Assembly (NCBI GenBank): GCA_002256245.1
Contig: NKIU01000002.1
Location: forward strand, 372,001 to 436,000
Direction of reading: 5' to 3'
Source of the DNA: Pseudorhodobacter sp. PARRP1
Lineage (GTDB): Bacteria > Pseudomonadota > Alphaproteobacteria > Rhodobacterales > Rhodobacteraceae
Length of the DNA stretch: 64,000 nt
Below, piece after piece: positions 8,565-16,506 of the stretch (positions are counted from its first letter, which is position 1; each line of letters opens with the position of its first letter). Under the pieces are notes generated by a model that was given only the letters and a program-made list of their open reading frames with translations, was not told the DNA's origin and searched no databases. Both the position numbers and the translations under genes were made by a program.

Positions 8565-8965
8565 GCCATGAGATTTTGCACCCGAAAAACTGGAAGGCCG
8601 CGCGGGGCTATGCCAATGGCATGGCGGCCTCGGGGCGGATGGTTTTTACCGGCGGGCTGATCGGCTGGAATGCGGATCAGGAATTTGAAACCGATGATTT
8701 CGTGGGGCAAGTTGAAGCCGCGTTGCAAGGGATCGTCGCGGTGCTGGACTGTGCCGGGGCCAAGCCGGAACATCTGGTGCGGCTGACATGGTATGTCACC
8801 GACAAGCAGGAATACCTCAGCAACCTCAAGGGGTTGGGCGCGGTGTATAAAGCGGTGATCGGGCGGCACTATCCGGCGATGGCACTGGTGCAGGTGGTGG
8901 CTTTGGTCGAGGACCGCGCCAAGGTCGAGATTGAGGCAACGGCTGTCATACCGGAGGGGATGTGA
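8561..8965 (+). CDS. RidA-family (YjgF/YER057c/UK114) enamine/imine deaminase-like protein
   Basis: This 134-residue RidA-like protein contains NGMAASGRMVFTGGLIGW near the start, VAVLDCAGAKPEHLVRLTWYVTD in the middle and YPAMALVQVVALVEDRAKVEIEATAVIP at the end. The final block is the family signature, although the canonical catalytic Arg of RidA (usually in an R-x-A/V block) is replaced by YPAMALVQV, so deaminase activity is uncertain. In this operon it would fit hydrolysis of the enamine or imine expected when the amino group leaves the reduced 2-aminobenzoyl-CoA ring. It overlaps its neighbours by 4 bp on both sides. Confidence 0.85.
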   Translation: MSHEILHPKNWKAARGYANGMAASGRMVFTGGLIGWNADQEFETDDFVGQVEAALQGIVAVLDCAGAKPEHLVRLTWYVTDKQEYLSNLKGLGAVYKAVIGRHYPAMALVQVVALVEDRAKVEIEATAVIPEGM

Positions 8966-10584
8966 TGTTGGGACCAACTGGACATAGCGACAGCTTCACC
9001 CGCGACCGTCTGCCGCCTGCCGATCAGCAACCGGATTTCCTGCTGGATGGCTTTGACTACCCCGAATACATCAATGCGGCGGTCGAATTGACCGACCGGA
9101 TGGTGGAAAAGGGCTTTGGCGACCATACTGCGCTGATCGGCAATGGGCGGCAGCGGACGTATAAAGAGCTGACCGATTGGTCGAACCGCATCGCGCATGT
9201 GTTGGTGGAAGATTACGGCGTAAAGCCCGGTAATCGTGTGCTGATCCGCTCGGCCAACAACCCGGCGATGGTGGCCTGCTGGTTGGCTGCGACCAAGGCG
9301 GGCGCGGTGGTGGTCAACACCATGCCGATGCTGCGCGCGGGCGAGTTGGGCCAGATTGTTGATAAGGCCGAGATCGCTTTGGCTTTGTGCGATACGCGGT
9401 TGATGGAGGAGTTGGTCGCTTGCGCCAAAACCTCGGGGTTTTTGAAAACCGTGGTGGGGTTTGACGGCACGGCGAACCATGATGCCGAACTTGACCGCGC
9501 GGCTTTGGGCAAATCGGTGCGGTTTGTCGCGCCCAAGGTGGGGCGCGATGATGTGGCGCTGATCGGCTTTACCAGCGGCACCACTGGCGAGCCGAAGGGG
9601 GCGATGGCGTTTCACCGCGATATTCTGATCATCGCGGACGGCTATGCGAAAGAAGTGCTGAACGTGGTGCCCGAGGATGTGTTCGTAGGCTCGCCGCCGC
9701 TGGCGTTTACCTTTGGATTGGGCGGTTTGGCGGTGTTTCCGCTGCGGTTTGGCGCGGCGGCGGCGCTGTTGGAGCAGGCGACGCCGGGCAATATGATCGA
9801 GTTGATCCAGACCCATAAGGCGACGGTGTGTTTCACCGCACCGACCGCCTACCGCGTGATGCTGAAGGCGATGGCGGAGGGGGCGGATTTGTCGTCGTTG
9901 CGCGCGGCTGTGTCGGCGGGGGAGACCTTGCCTGCGCCGGTTTATGAGGAATGGATGGCGAAAACCGGCAAGCCGATGCTGGATGGCATTGGGGCGACCG
10001 AAATGCTGCATATCTTCCTGACCAACCGGTTTGAAGACCATCGCCCCGGTTGCACCGGGCGGCCCGTGACCGGCTATCAGGCGCGGATTGTGGGGCCGGA
10101 TATGGCAGAGTTGCCGCGCGGCGAGGTTGGGCGGTTGGCGGTGCGGGGGCCGACTGGCTGCCGCTATATGGCGGACGACCGGCAGGCGAAATATGTGCGC
10201 GACGGCTGGAATCTGACCGGGGATAGTTTCTGGCAGGATGACGAGGGGCGCTTTCACTTTGCGGCGCGCTCGGATGATATGATCATCTCGGCGGGCTATA
10301 ACATCGCCGGGCCAGAGGTGGAGGCGGCGCTGCTGTCGCACGCTTGCGTGCTGGAATGTGCGGTGATCGGGCGGGCGGACGAGGATCGCGGCCAGATTGT
10401 CGAGGCGCATGTGGTGCTCGCGCAGGGCGTGGTTGGCGATGCGGTGATGACCAAGGCGCTGCAAGACCATGTGAAAAGCGTGATCGCGCCCTACAAATAT
10501 CCGCGCAAGGTGCATTTTGTGGCGGCTTTGCCCAAGACGCAAACCGGCAAGATCCAACGCTTCCGGCTGCGCGACGGGGGCTGA
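8962..10584 (+). CDS. abmG: 2-aminobenzoate-CoA ligase (benzoate-CoA ligase family)
   Basis: This 540-residue ATP-dependent acyl-adenylate/thioester-forming ligase has the P-loop-like A3 motif GFTSGTTGEPKGAM (around residue 200), the A5 segment DGIGATEMLHIF, the A7/A8 region DGWNLTGDSFWQDDEGRFHF with RSDDMIISAGYNI, and the A10 lysine in LPKTQTGKIQRFRLR. It groups by motif style with benzoate- and 2-aminobenzoate-CoA ligases. It supplies the CoA thioester for the fused enzyme at 2222-4504 and is the last gene of the rightward operon. A terminator-like hairpin follows at 10665-10683. Specificity for anthranilate rather than benzoate is inferred from the cluster. Confidence 0.88.
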   Translation: MMLGPTGHSDSFTRDRLPPADQQPDFLLDGFDYPEYINAAVELTDRMVEKGFGDHTALIGNGRQRTYKELTDWSNRIAHVLVEDYGVKPGNRVLIRSANNPAMVACWLAATKAGAVVVNTMPMLRAGELGQIVDKAEIALALCDTRLMEELVACAKTSGFLKTVVGFDGTANHDAELDRAALGKSVRFVAPKVGRDDVALIGFTSGTTGEPKGAMAFHRDILIIADGYAKEVLNVVPEDVFVGSPPLAFTFGLGGLAVFPLRFGAAAALLEQATPGNMIELIQTHKATVCFTAPTAYRVMLKAMAEGADLSSLRAAVSAGETLPAPVYEEWMAKTGKPMLDGIGATEMLHIFLTNRFEDHRPGCTGRPVTGYQARIVGPDMAELPRGEVGRLAVRGPTGCRYMADDRQAKYVRDGWNLTGDSFWQDDEGRFHFAARSDDMIISAGYNIAGPEVEAALLSHACVLECAVIGRADEDRGQIVEAHVVLAQGVVGDAVMTKALQDHVKSVIAPYKYPRKVHFVAALPKTQTGKIQRFRLRDGG

Positions 10585-10605
10585 AGGCGACCCCTGCGCG
10601 CCCGA

Positions 10606-10635
10606 ACAAGTTTGTCCCCGCGGGGACAGACTTGT
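10606..10635. repeat. 30-bp near-perfect palindrome downstream of the ligase gene
   Basis: The arms ACAAGTTTGTCCCC and GGGGACAGACTTGT flank a CG centre, with one mismatched pair. It lies 21 bp after the ligase stop. It could form a strong RNA hairpin or be a mobile palindromic repeat. No T-run follows, so termination is more likely at the next hairpin. Confidence 0.6.
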
Positions 10636-10664
10636 GCTTTGGCGGCTTTCTGGCTGCCATTTCC

Positions 10665-10684
10665 ACCACATGTTGTGGTTTTTC
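10665..10684 (+). terminator. Probable rho-independent terminator of the aminobenzoyl-CoA operon
   Basis: A 6-bp stem ACCACA/TGTGGT with a TGT loop is followed by a run of T. It stands about 80 bp after the ligase stop and before a leftward small gene. The stem is short, so strength is uncertain. Confidence 0.5.
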
Positions 10685-10721
10685 GCCAAATGTCAGATTG
10701 AGGCAGAGTGTCGGCCCCTGA

Positions 10722-10895
10722 TCAATGCAATTCTGCCAGCGCGCGCCGGATGGGCCAGCCGGGACGGGGCTGGGTGGCGTTGGGGTTTTGTGCCGCCTGT
10801 TCGATGGCGGCGCAGAGGCTGGCTTCGCGGGCCTTCAGCCGGGCGAGGGTGGCGCGGATTTCAGACAACTCATCTGCGGGGCTCAGGCTGGGCAT
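10722..10895 (-). CDS. Small coiled-coil-like conserved hypothetical protein
   Basis: This 57-residue protein begins MPSLSPADELSEIRATLARL and continues with charged, heptad-like helix (KAREASLCAAIEQAAQ) before a basic Pro-rich tail. No family is recognised. The ATG at 10895 is preceded by CAGGAGAATCCG, a good Shine-Dalgarno at the right distance, whereas the longer frame up to 10970 has none. It is isolated and convergent with the aminobenzoyl-CoA operon. A single amphipathic helix suggests a dimerising small protein. The function is unknown. Confidence 0.6.
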   Translation of the reverse strand: MPSLSPADELSEIRATLARLKAREASLCAAIEQAAQNPNATQPRPGWPIRRALAELH

Positions 10896-11071
10896 CGGAT
10901 TCTCCTGTTGCGGCGGGATACGGACAGGATGGCGGACAGTGGTTAATGCTCGGTTGCCAACCGGCAGCACCTGAAAATTTTCTCAACCGCCGCCGCCGAT
11001 GAATTTTCTTGCATTATAGCGCCACCCGGCAAATTCTGGCCGGGTTTAAGCAAGTTCATTTGGAGACGGCG

Positions 11072-12046
11072 ATGTGGGATTTTTCGATGGCGCAGGCGCT
11101 TGGCCTGATGCGCAGGACGGCACCTTTTGTGGTGTTCCGGGTGCTGGTGTATTTTGGCATCTCGGCGGCGTTTGTGCTGGTGACGGGCACGGGGGCTGGG
11201 ATTGGCTGGGGTGTCGGCGCGTTTGGCGACGGTGATTTTCAGGCGAGTTCGACGTTTTACGGCGGGCTGTTTGGCTTTGCGGCCACGGCGGGGGTGCTGT
11301 TTTTCGTGCGTGACTACATTTTGTATATCGTCAAGGCGGGCCATATCGCGGTGATGGTCGAGATCATGCAGGGCGGGCAGGTGCCGGGTGGGCGCGGGCA
11401 GATCGAACATGCAACGGCGGTTGTGAAAGCGCGGTTTGGTGAGGCCTCGGCGCTGTTTGCGCTGGATAAGCTGATCAAGGGCGTGGTGGGCGTGATCACC
11501 GGGTTGATGCAGGGAATTATGGGGCTTTTGCCGATTCCGGGCCTTGATCAGCTGATGGGCGTGGTGCGCGCCTATCTGAAAGTGGCGGTCGGGCTGGTGG
11601 ATGAGGTGATTTTGGCGCATGGCATTCGCACGCGGGCGGAAAACCCTTGGACCTCGGCGCAGGATGGGCTGGTGCTTTATGCGCAAAACGCGCGGCCTTT
11701 GCTGATCAACGCGGCGTGGCTGACCTTGTTCAGCTATGGGCTGGCCTTCGTGGTGTTTCTGGTGATGTTGGCCCCGGCGGCGCTGGTGGTTTACCTGATC
11801 CCCGGATCATGGTCGGCGGGGGGCTTTGTGTTTGCCATCCTGTTTGCCTGGGCGGTGAAGGCGGCGCTGATCGAGCCCTTTGCGATTGCCTGCCTGTTGC
11901 AGGTGTTTTTCAAAGTGACCGAGGGCCAGACGCCAGACCCTGTGTGGCGGGCCAAGCTGGAAAGTGCCACCGACAAGTTCAAGGAATTGGGCACGCGGGC
12001 GGCAGGCTGGGCCGGTGCCCGGTTTGGTGGCATGGCGGCACGCTAA
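11072..12046 (+). CDS. Multi-pass inner-membrane protein, function unknown
   Basis: This 324-residue protein has about five hydrophobic segments, the first in FVVFRVLVYFGISAAFVLVTG and the strongest pair near the C-terminus (WLTLFSYGLAFVVFLVMLAP and FVFAILFAWAVKAALIEPFA). A soluble, charged C-terminal tail follows. A central segment LIKGVVGVITGLMQGIMGLL may be a re-entrant or amphipathic membrane element. The ATG at 11072 follows GGAG at 11062-11065. An earlier in-frame ATG at 11009 lacks a site. No catalytic motif or transporter signature is seen, and no symbol is justified. Confidence 0.75.
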   Translation: MWDFSMAQALGLMRRTAPFVVFRVLVYFGISAAFVLVTGTGAGIGWGVGAFGDGDFQASSTFYGGLFGFAATAGVLFFVRDYILYIVKAGHIAVMVEIMQGGQVPGGRGQIEHATAVVKARFGEASALFALDKLIKGVVGVITGLMQGIMGLLPIPGLDQLMGVVRAYLKVAVGLVDEVILAHGIRTRAENPWTSAQDGLVLYAQNARPLLINAAWLTLFSYGLAFVVFLVMLAPAALVVYLIPGSWSAGGFVFAILFAWAVKAALIEPFAIACLLQVFFKVTEGQTPDPVWRAKLESATDKFKELGTRAAGWAGARFGGMAAR

Positions 12047-12155
12047 ATTGCCGCAGCCCATCACTTTCGGCGGGCAGATGCGATGGGGCGTTGCTCTGTC
12101 GGGTCAGATGTGGCAAGAGGAATAAGACGCAAACTAGACTGGTGAGTTTAGCCAT

Positions 12156-12794
12156 ATGAGCGATTTTTCTGCCCGCCGCGTGATGATGGTCGATACGCAA
12201 GTGCGTCCCTCGGATGTCACGAAGTTTCCTATTATTGCCGCGATGCTTGCGGTGCCGCGTGAGGCCTATGTGCCACATTCGAAATCCGAAGCGGCCTATG
12301 TTGGTGAAAACCTTGAGATCGGCAACGGTCGCGTGATGGTGGAAGCCCGGACATTGGCCAAGATGCTGGATGCGCTGGATTTGCAACCCACGGATCGGGC
12401 TTTGTATATCGCGGGCGGGCTTGGCTATGGCGCGGCGGTGCTGGGGCAGATGACGGCCTCGGTGGTGATGGTCGAATCCGATGCGGGCTTGGCGGGTGCG
12501 GCGCAGGCGACTTTGGGCGCAGGCAATGTCTGCGTGGTCACCGGGCCGCTGGAGGCGGGTGCGGCGGGCTCTTACGACGTGATCCTGATTGAAGGCGGCG
12601 TGCAGGACGTGCCGGATGCGGTGCTGGCGCAACTGGCCGAAGGCGGGCGGATTGGTGCGATTTTCATGCAGGGTGCCCTTGGCGCGGTGAAGATTGGCCA
12701 TAAATCTGATGGGCGGGTCAACTGGCGCTTCAGCTTTAACGCCACGGCCCCGGTGCTGCCGGGATATGCAAAGGCGCCTGCCTTTGCGCTGTAA
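12156..12794 (+). CDS. Protein-L-isoaspartate O-methyltransferase-like protein, degenerate
   Basis: This 212-residue protein has PCMT-family organisation: MMVDTQVRPSDVTKFPIIAA and VPREAYVP at the N-terminus, a SAM-binding-like loop YIAGGLGYGAAVLGQM and an acidic residue at the end of the next strand (VVMVESD). The family block that normally reads like QTISQP is replaced by NGRVMVEART, so the active-site serine is absent and true isoaspartyl repair activity is doubtful. It is followed 77 bp later by the TolC gene in the same direction. Members beside tolC may have taken another role, but this is inference. The ATG at 12156 follows a weak ribosome site. Confidence 0.8.
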   Translation: MSDFSARRVMMVDTQVRPSDVTKFPIIAAMLAVPREAYVPHSKSEAAYVGENLEIGNGRVMVEARTLAKMLDALDLQPTDRALYIAGGLGYGAAVLGQMTASVVMVESDAGLAGAAQATLGAGNVCVVTGPLEAGAAGSYDVILIEGGVQDVPDAVLAQLAEGGRIGAIFMQGALGAVKIGHKSDGRVNWRFSFNATAPVLPGYAKAPAFAL

Positions 12795-12871
12795 AGAATA
12801 GACGTGGCGGCGGGGCTTTGGTCTTGCCGCTGACAACAAGCGCACAACGCGCAGCTATACATGAGGTCGTG

Positions 12872-14266
12872 ATGCAGAAGTTCTGGGCAGCAGTGGCGGT
12901 GACGGCGGCAATGGTGGCGGCCCCCGCCGCGCGGTCCGAGACTTTGGCGGATGCGCTGATCTCGGCGTATAAGACCTCGCATTTGCTGGACAAAAATCAG
13001 GCGGTGCTGCGGGCGGCGGATGAAGATGCGGCGGTGGCTTTGGCGCAGTTGCGCCCGGTGGTCAATTTTGCGACGCAGGCGACGTGGACCAAGCTGGACA
13101 ATGCTTTCTCTAACAGCATTTTTACCGGGGTTCAGGGGCCGTTCTACACTGAATCCACCGATGCCTCGGTGCAGTTGACGGCCTCGTTCCTGATATACGC
13201 TGGCGGGCGCGGCAAGATGGCGGTTGAGGCTGCGCGGGAAAGTGTTCTGTCCACGCGTGAGGCTTTGGTGAACATCGAACAGCAGGTGCTGCTGGCTGCG
13301 GTGTCGGCCTATGTCGATATGCGCTTGCAGGCGGAAATCGTGGCGCTGCGGCAGTCGAACGTGCGGCTGATTTCCCAGGAATTGCAGGCGGCCAAGGATC
13401 GCTTCGATGTGGGCGAGGTCACGCTGACCGATGTGTCGCTGGCCGAGGCGCGCAGGGCTGCGGCGCAATCCGGTCTGGCGGCAGCGCAGGGTGCCTTGGA
13501 AGTGGCGCGCGAGCGTTACAAGGCGGCGATTGGCCATTACCCCGGCAAGCTAGCCGGCCTGCCAAAGCTGCCCTATGCCGCCAAATCGGAAGAGGCCGCG
13601 CGCGCGATTGCGGTGCGCAACCATCCGGTGATCAAGCAGGCCGGGCATGAGGTGAAAATCTCGGACATCCGCGTCAAGATCGCCGAGGCCGCGTTCTTGC
13701 CGACGGTCAGCAGCTCGCTGACGGTGAATGAAGATTGGCGGACTGGCACGGGAAATACCGTCGCAGGCATCAAGTTCAGCGACACGGTTTATCAGGGCGG
13801 CGAACGCTCGGCTTTGTATCGGCAGGCGCTGGCGGGCAAAGAGGCTGCGGCTGCGGCGCAGTTGCAGGCGGTGGTGGATGTGTCCGAAGGCGTCGGCCAA
13901 GCGTGGTCGAACGTGATGGTGCAGCAGGCGTCAATTCAGGCCGGCGGCTTGCAGGTGACGGCGGCGCAAAAGGCGTTTGACGGCGTGCGCGAGGAAGCCA
14001 CCTTGGGCGCGCGCACCACGCTGGACGTGCTGAACGCCGAGCAGGAATTGCTGAACGCCCGCGCGGCCAAGCTGCAATCGGAAGCCAGCCGGTATGTTGG
14101 CGTGTATCAGTTGCTGTCCACCATGGGGCAGTTGACCGCCGAGCAGTTGAACCTTGGCATCACCACCTATGACCCCGAGGCCTATTACAATGCGGTCAAG
14201 AAAGCGCCGCTGACCTCGACCCGTGGCAAGAAGCTGGACAAGATTCTGGAAAAGATCGGCAACTGA
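12872..14266 (+). CDS. tolC: TolC-family outer-membrane efflux/secretion channel
   Basis: This 464-residue protein has a 22-residue Sec signal (MQKFWAAVAVTAAMVAAPAARS, cut before ETLADALISAY). The body has the duplicated TolC architecture: a helix-rich DKNQAVLRAADEDAAVALAQ repeat unit, extended beta regions (VNFATQATWTKLDNAFSN), then coiled helices such as QAAKDRFDVGEVTLTDVSLAEA, matched in the second half by TLGARTTLDVLNAEQELLNARA. The trimer forms an outer-membrane barrel and periplasmic tunnel joining to RND, ABC or type I export pumps. No pump partner is adjacent. The ATG at 12872 was chosen because it starts the signal peptide. The longer frame from 12818 adds non-signal residues. Confidence 0.93.
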   Translation: MQKFWAAVAVTAAMVAAPAARSETLADALISAYKTSHLLDKNQAVLRAADEDAAVALAQLRPVVNFATQATWTKLDNAFSNSIFTGVQGPFYTESTDASVQLTASFLIYAGGRGKMAVEAARESVLSTREALVNIEQQVLLAAVSAYVDMRLQAEIVALRQSNVRLISQELQAAKDRFDVGEVTLTDVSLAEARRAAAQSGLAAAQGALEVARERYKAAIGHYPGKLAGLPKLPYAAKSEEAARAIAVRNHPVIKQAGHEVKISDIRVKIAEAAFLPTVSSSLTVNEDWRTGTGNTVAGIKFSDTVYQGGERSALYRQALAGKEAAAAAQLQAVVDVSEGVGQAWSNVMVQQASIQAGGLQVTAAQKAFDGVREEATLGARTTLDVLNAEQELLNARAAKLQSEASRYVGVYQLLSTMGQLTAEQLNLGITTYDPEAYYNAVKKAPLTSTRGKKLDKILEKIGN

Positions 14267-14294
14267 GCCCTGCTCTGCCTGCCCAGACTGCAAG

Positions 14295-14329
14295 CGGCCC
14301 CTGCCCATATGCGGTGCGGGGGCCGTTTT
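14295..14329 (+). terminator. Rho-independent terminator after tolC
   Basis: The stem CGGCCCC/GGGGGCCG, with a loop of about 16 nt that includes an inner CATATG, is followed by TTTTCGTT. It lies 29 bp after the TolC stop. Confidence 0.75.
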
Positions 14330-14385
14330 CGTTAAACTGCTTGGCAGTCTATCCGCTTGATCGTTCTCGCTATTGCGCCAATTCC

Positions 14386-14414
14386 TTGTCTTGTGCGGCT
14401 TTGGTCGCTAGACT
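14386..14414 (+). promoter_or_regulatory. Sigma-70-type promoter of the PopZ-like gene
   Basis: A -35-like TTGTCT at 14386-14391 and a -10-like TAGACT at 14409-14414 are separated by 17 bp, each matching four of six consensus bases. The expected start of transcription would lie about 35 bp upstream of the ATG at 14456. Predicted from consensus only. Confidence 0.5.
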
Positions 14415-14455
14415 GGGGACTGATAGCCAAGTTTGAAATGTGTAGGGCGCCGCCG

Positions 14456-15256
14456 ATGTCAGAGCCGTTGAGTTCGACCGAGATTGAAGATGTGTTGTCC
14501 TCTATCCGCAGGCTGGTGTCGGACGACACGCGGTCCGCGCCAAAGCCGGTTGCCATGGCGGGCGACAAGCTGATCCTGACGCCCGCGCTGCGCGTGGTGC
14601 AAGCGGTGCCTGCCGGTGCGCCGCCTGAAGCAGACGCGCCGCCGATGTTCGTGGCGGTGCCGCGCAGCACCCTGATGGACGCCCCGCGCAGTGGCTTGGG
14701 CGATGTGGTGGCCAGCGTTGGCGCTGCGGTGGACGAAAGCCCCGATGACTGGGAGGCCGAGACGGGCGACAGCGCGCCGCACCCCGACCTTGCGGCGGGC
14801 AACCCGTGGGCGATGCCGGTAGATGCGGCGTTTGCCGAGGATATGCCTGAGGATCTGCCTGAGGATCTGGCAGAAGATCATCCCGGCATCACCGACCATT
14901 TCGAATACCACGCAGAACCGGTGCCGACACCAGCTTGGGCGCAGGTTGCCGAGGCGGGGCACGAGGACGACGACATCGCGCCTGCAACCGCGCTGCATGG
15001 CACGGTAGAGCCTGATCCGGTCTGGGCCGATGCGGCCGAGGCCAGCGTCATCGCAGAGCTTGCCGAACCCGAGGTTGACGAGGAAGACGCCTTTGATCAG
15101 GGCATGCGCTTTGACGAGGATGTGCTGCGCGAGTTGGTGCGCGACATGCTGCGCGAGGAATTGGCGGGCAAGATGGGCGAGCGGATCACCCGCAACATCC
15201 GCAAGCTGGTGCGCGCCGAGATTGCGCGGGCGCTTGCGGCACAAGAATTCGAATAG
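14456..15256 (+). CDS. PopZ-like (DUF2497-type) acidic polar-organising protein
   Basis: This 266-residue protein has the three-part PopZ layout. There is an N-terminal helix (STEIEDVLSSIRRLVSDD), a long disordered acidic Pro/Ala-rich linker and a C-terminal helical oligomerisation block (VLRELVRDMLREELAGKMG then ITRNIRKLVRAEIARALA). In Caulobacter, PopZ self-assembles at cell poles and tethers the chromosome origin. The linker includes a four-unit acidic repeat (EDMP, EDLP, EDLA, EDHP) encoded by 12-bp units at 14837-14884. The homology call rests on both termini and composition rather than strong overall identity. The ATG at 14456 is the first that begins the conserved N-terminal region. 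Confidence 0.65.
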   Translation: MSEPLSSTEIEDVLSSIRRLVSDDTRSAPKPVAMAGDKLILTPALRVVQAVPAGAPPEADAPPMFVAVPRSTLMDAPRSGLGDVVASVGAAVDESPDDWEAETGDSAPHPDLAAGNPWAMPVDAAFAEDMPEDLPEDLAEDHPGITDHFEYHAEPVPTPAWAQVAEAGHEDDDIAPATALHGTVEPDPVWADAAEASVIAELAEPEVDEEDAFDQGMRFDEDVLRELVRDMLREELAGKMGERITRNIRKLVRAEIARALAAQEFE

Positions 15257-15285
15257 GCTTCAGGCCTTCCGTGGTTTGCACGCAA

Positions 15286-15315
15286 TAAAAAACGCGCCCT
15301 TAAGGCGCGTTTTTC
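15286..15315. terminator. Bidirectional terminator between convergent genes
   Basis: ACGCGCC, a CTTAA loop and GGCGCGT form a 7-bp stem preceded by a run of A and followed by a run of T. It can stop transcription from both the PopZ-like gene and the leftward DUF6280-like gene. Confidence 0.85.
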
Positions 15316-15335
15316 TATTCGATGGCAGGCAGGGC

Positions 15336-15662
15336 TTAGGCAGCCTCTGCATGCTCCAGCTCCAACGCATGACGACGCTCGGATTCCTCACGCGACAGCG
15401 CCACCGAAGTGCGCACGCCTTTCGAGACGAATTCCATCAGGCCCTTGACGACGCGTTCGTTCGGGTCGATGCCCGAGCAGGACAACACTTCACGCCCATC
15501 GCGCGAACGTGCCCAACGGGCGATCTGATCGGGGCCGTTGCCGTATTTCTTGTCATCTGCAATGGCATCATCCAAAGCAGCCAAAACCACCGCCGCAAAA
15601 AGTTTGCGCGCCCGCTGGCCTTGCTCAAAGTTGAAGGCTGTGCTGTCAACCGTATCCAACAT
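15336..15662 (-). CDS. DUF6280-like small conserved protein
   Basis: This 108-residue cytosolic protein begins MLDTVDSTAFNFEQGQRARK and contains ARWARSRDGREVLSCSGIDP and VKGLMEFVSKGVRTSVAL. I recognise it as a small protein conserved across Rhodobacteraceae without known function, with moderate certainty about the DUF number. The ATG at 15662 has AAAGGA upstream with 7-nt spacing. A GTG one codon earlier is possible. It is convergent with the PopZ-like gene and divergent from efp across 216 bp. No catalytic motif or membrane segment is seen. Confidence 0.7.
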   Translation of the reverse strand: MLDTVDSTAFNFEQGQRARKLFAAVVLAALDDAIADDKKYGNGPDQIARWARSRDGREVLSCSGIDPNERVVKGLMEFVSKGVRTSVALSREESERRHALELEHAEAA

Positions 15663-15878
15663 CACATTGTCCTTTTTTCTTGCTCTTGTATTTCCGTAAC
15701 TTCCGCGCTTGTAACGATTTGATAACGATTCGGGGGGCTAACTTTCGCATATCTGTCATGCGCTAACGGCATGGCTTGCAAAGGTCGCTACCGTATCTAG
15801 TCGTCTTGCGAGGAAGCAGAACCCGATATATAGGGAGCGCAACGTTCATTTCAACCTTTTGACAAGGTTTTGCCACAA

Positions 15879-16442
15879 ATGCCGAAGATCAACGGAAACG
15901 AAATCAAACCGGGCTTTATCATGGAACATGACGGCGGGCTTTGGGCCGCGGTCAAGGTCAACCATGTCAAACCCGGCAAGGGCGGCGCTTTCGCGCAGGT
16001 AGAATTGAAAAACCTGCGTGATGGCCGCAAGTTGAACGAGCGTTTCCGCTCGGAAGACAAGGTCGAACGCGTCGAGTTGGAAAACAAAGACCAGCAATTC
16101 CTGTATGAAACCGACGGGCGGTTGGTGTTCATGGATTCGGAAACCTACGAGCAAGTTGAAATTGATGCCGAACTGCTGGGCGACCGCCGCCCGTTCCTGC
16201 AAGATGGCATGACGGCGACGGTCAACTATTTCGGTGAAGAACCGCTTAACGTCAGTCTGCCGCAAAAGGTAAAATGCAAGGTTGTTGAGACTGAGCCTGT
16301 GCAAAAGGGCCAGACCGCAACCAGCAGCTTCAAGCCCGCCATCCTGGACAACGGCGTGCGCATCATGATCCCGCCGTTCATCGGCGTGGATGAAGAAATC
16401 ATCGTGCATACCGAATTGATGGAATATTCCGAGCGCGCGTAA
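15879..16442 (+). CDS. efp: Translation elongation factor P
   Basis: This 187-residue protein matches the canonical EF-P length and start [18 protein letters not shown] binds between ribosomal P and E sites and relieves stalling at polyproline stretches. [20 protein letters not shown] carries the conserved loop with Lys34 (K in PGKGGAF), the position modified by EpmA/EpmB in many proteobacteria. The three beta-barrel domains are complete, ending with [25 protein letters not shown]. The ATG at 15879 was preferred over an in-frame TTG at 15870 because it gives the family N-terminus. A terminator follows at 16467-16492. Confidence 0.97.
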   Translation: MPKINGNEIKPGFIMEHDGGLWAAVKVNHVKPGKGGAFAQVELKNLRDGRKLNERFRSEDKVERVELENKDQQFLYETDGRLVFMDSETYEQVEIDAELLGDRRPFLQDGMTATVNYFGEEPLNVSLPQKVKCKVVETEPVQKGQTATSSFKPAILDNGVRIMIPPFIGVDEEIIVHTELMEYSERA

Positions 16443-16466
16443 GCCTGCGCGGGTTGGGTGATTGGG

Positions 16467-16493
16467 GCCGTCCTTTTGGGGCGGCCTTTTCTT
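16467..16493 (+). terminator. Rho-independent terminator after efp
   Basis: GGCCGTCC, a TTTTG loop and GGGCGGCC form an 8-bp stem with one G-U pair, followed by TTTTCTTT. It ends just before the GTG start of the next gene, so any start inside it for that gene is unlikely. Confidence 0.8.
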
Positions 16494-16506
16494 TGGGGGG
16501 TGGGTG

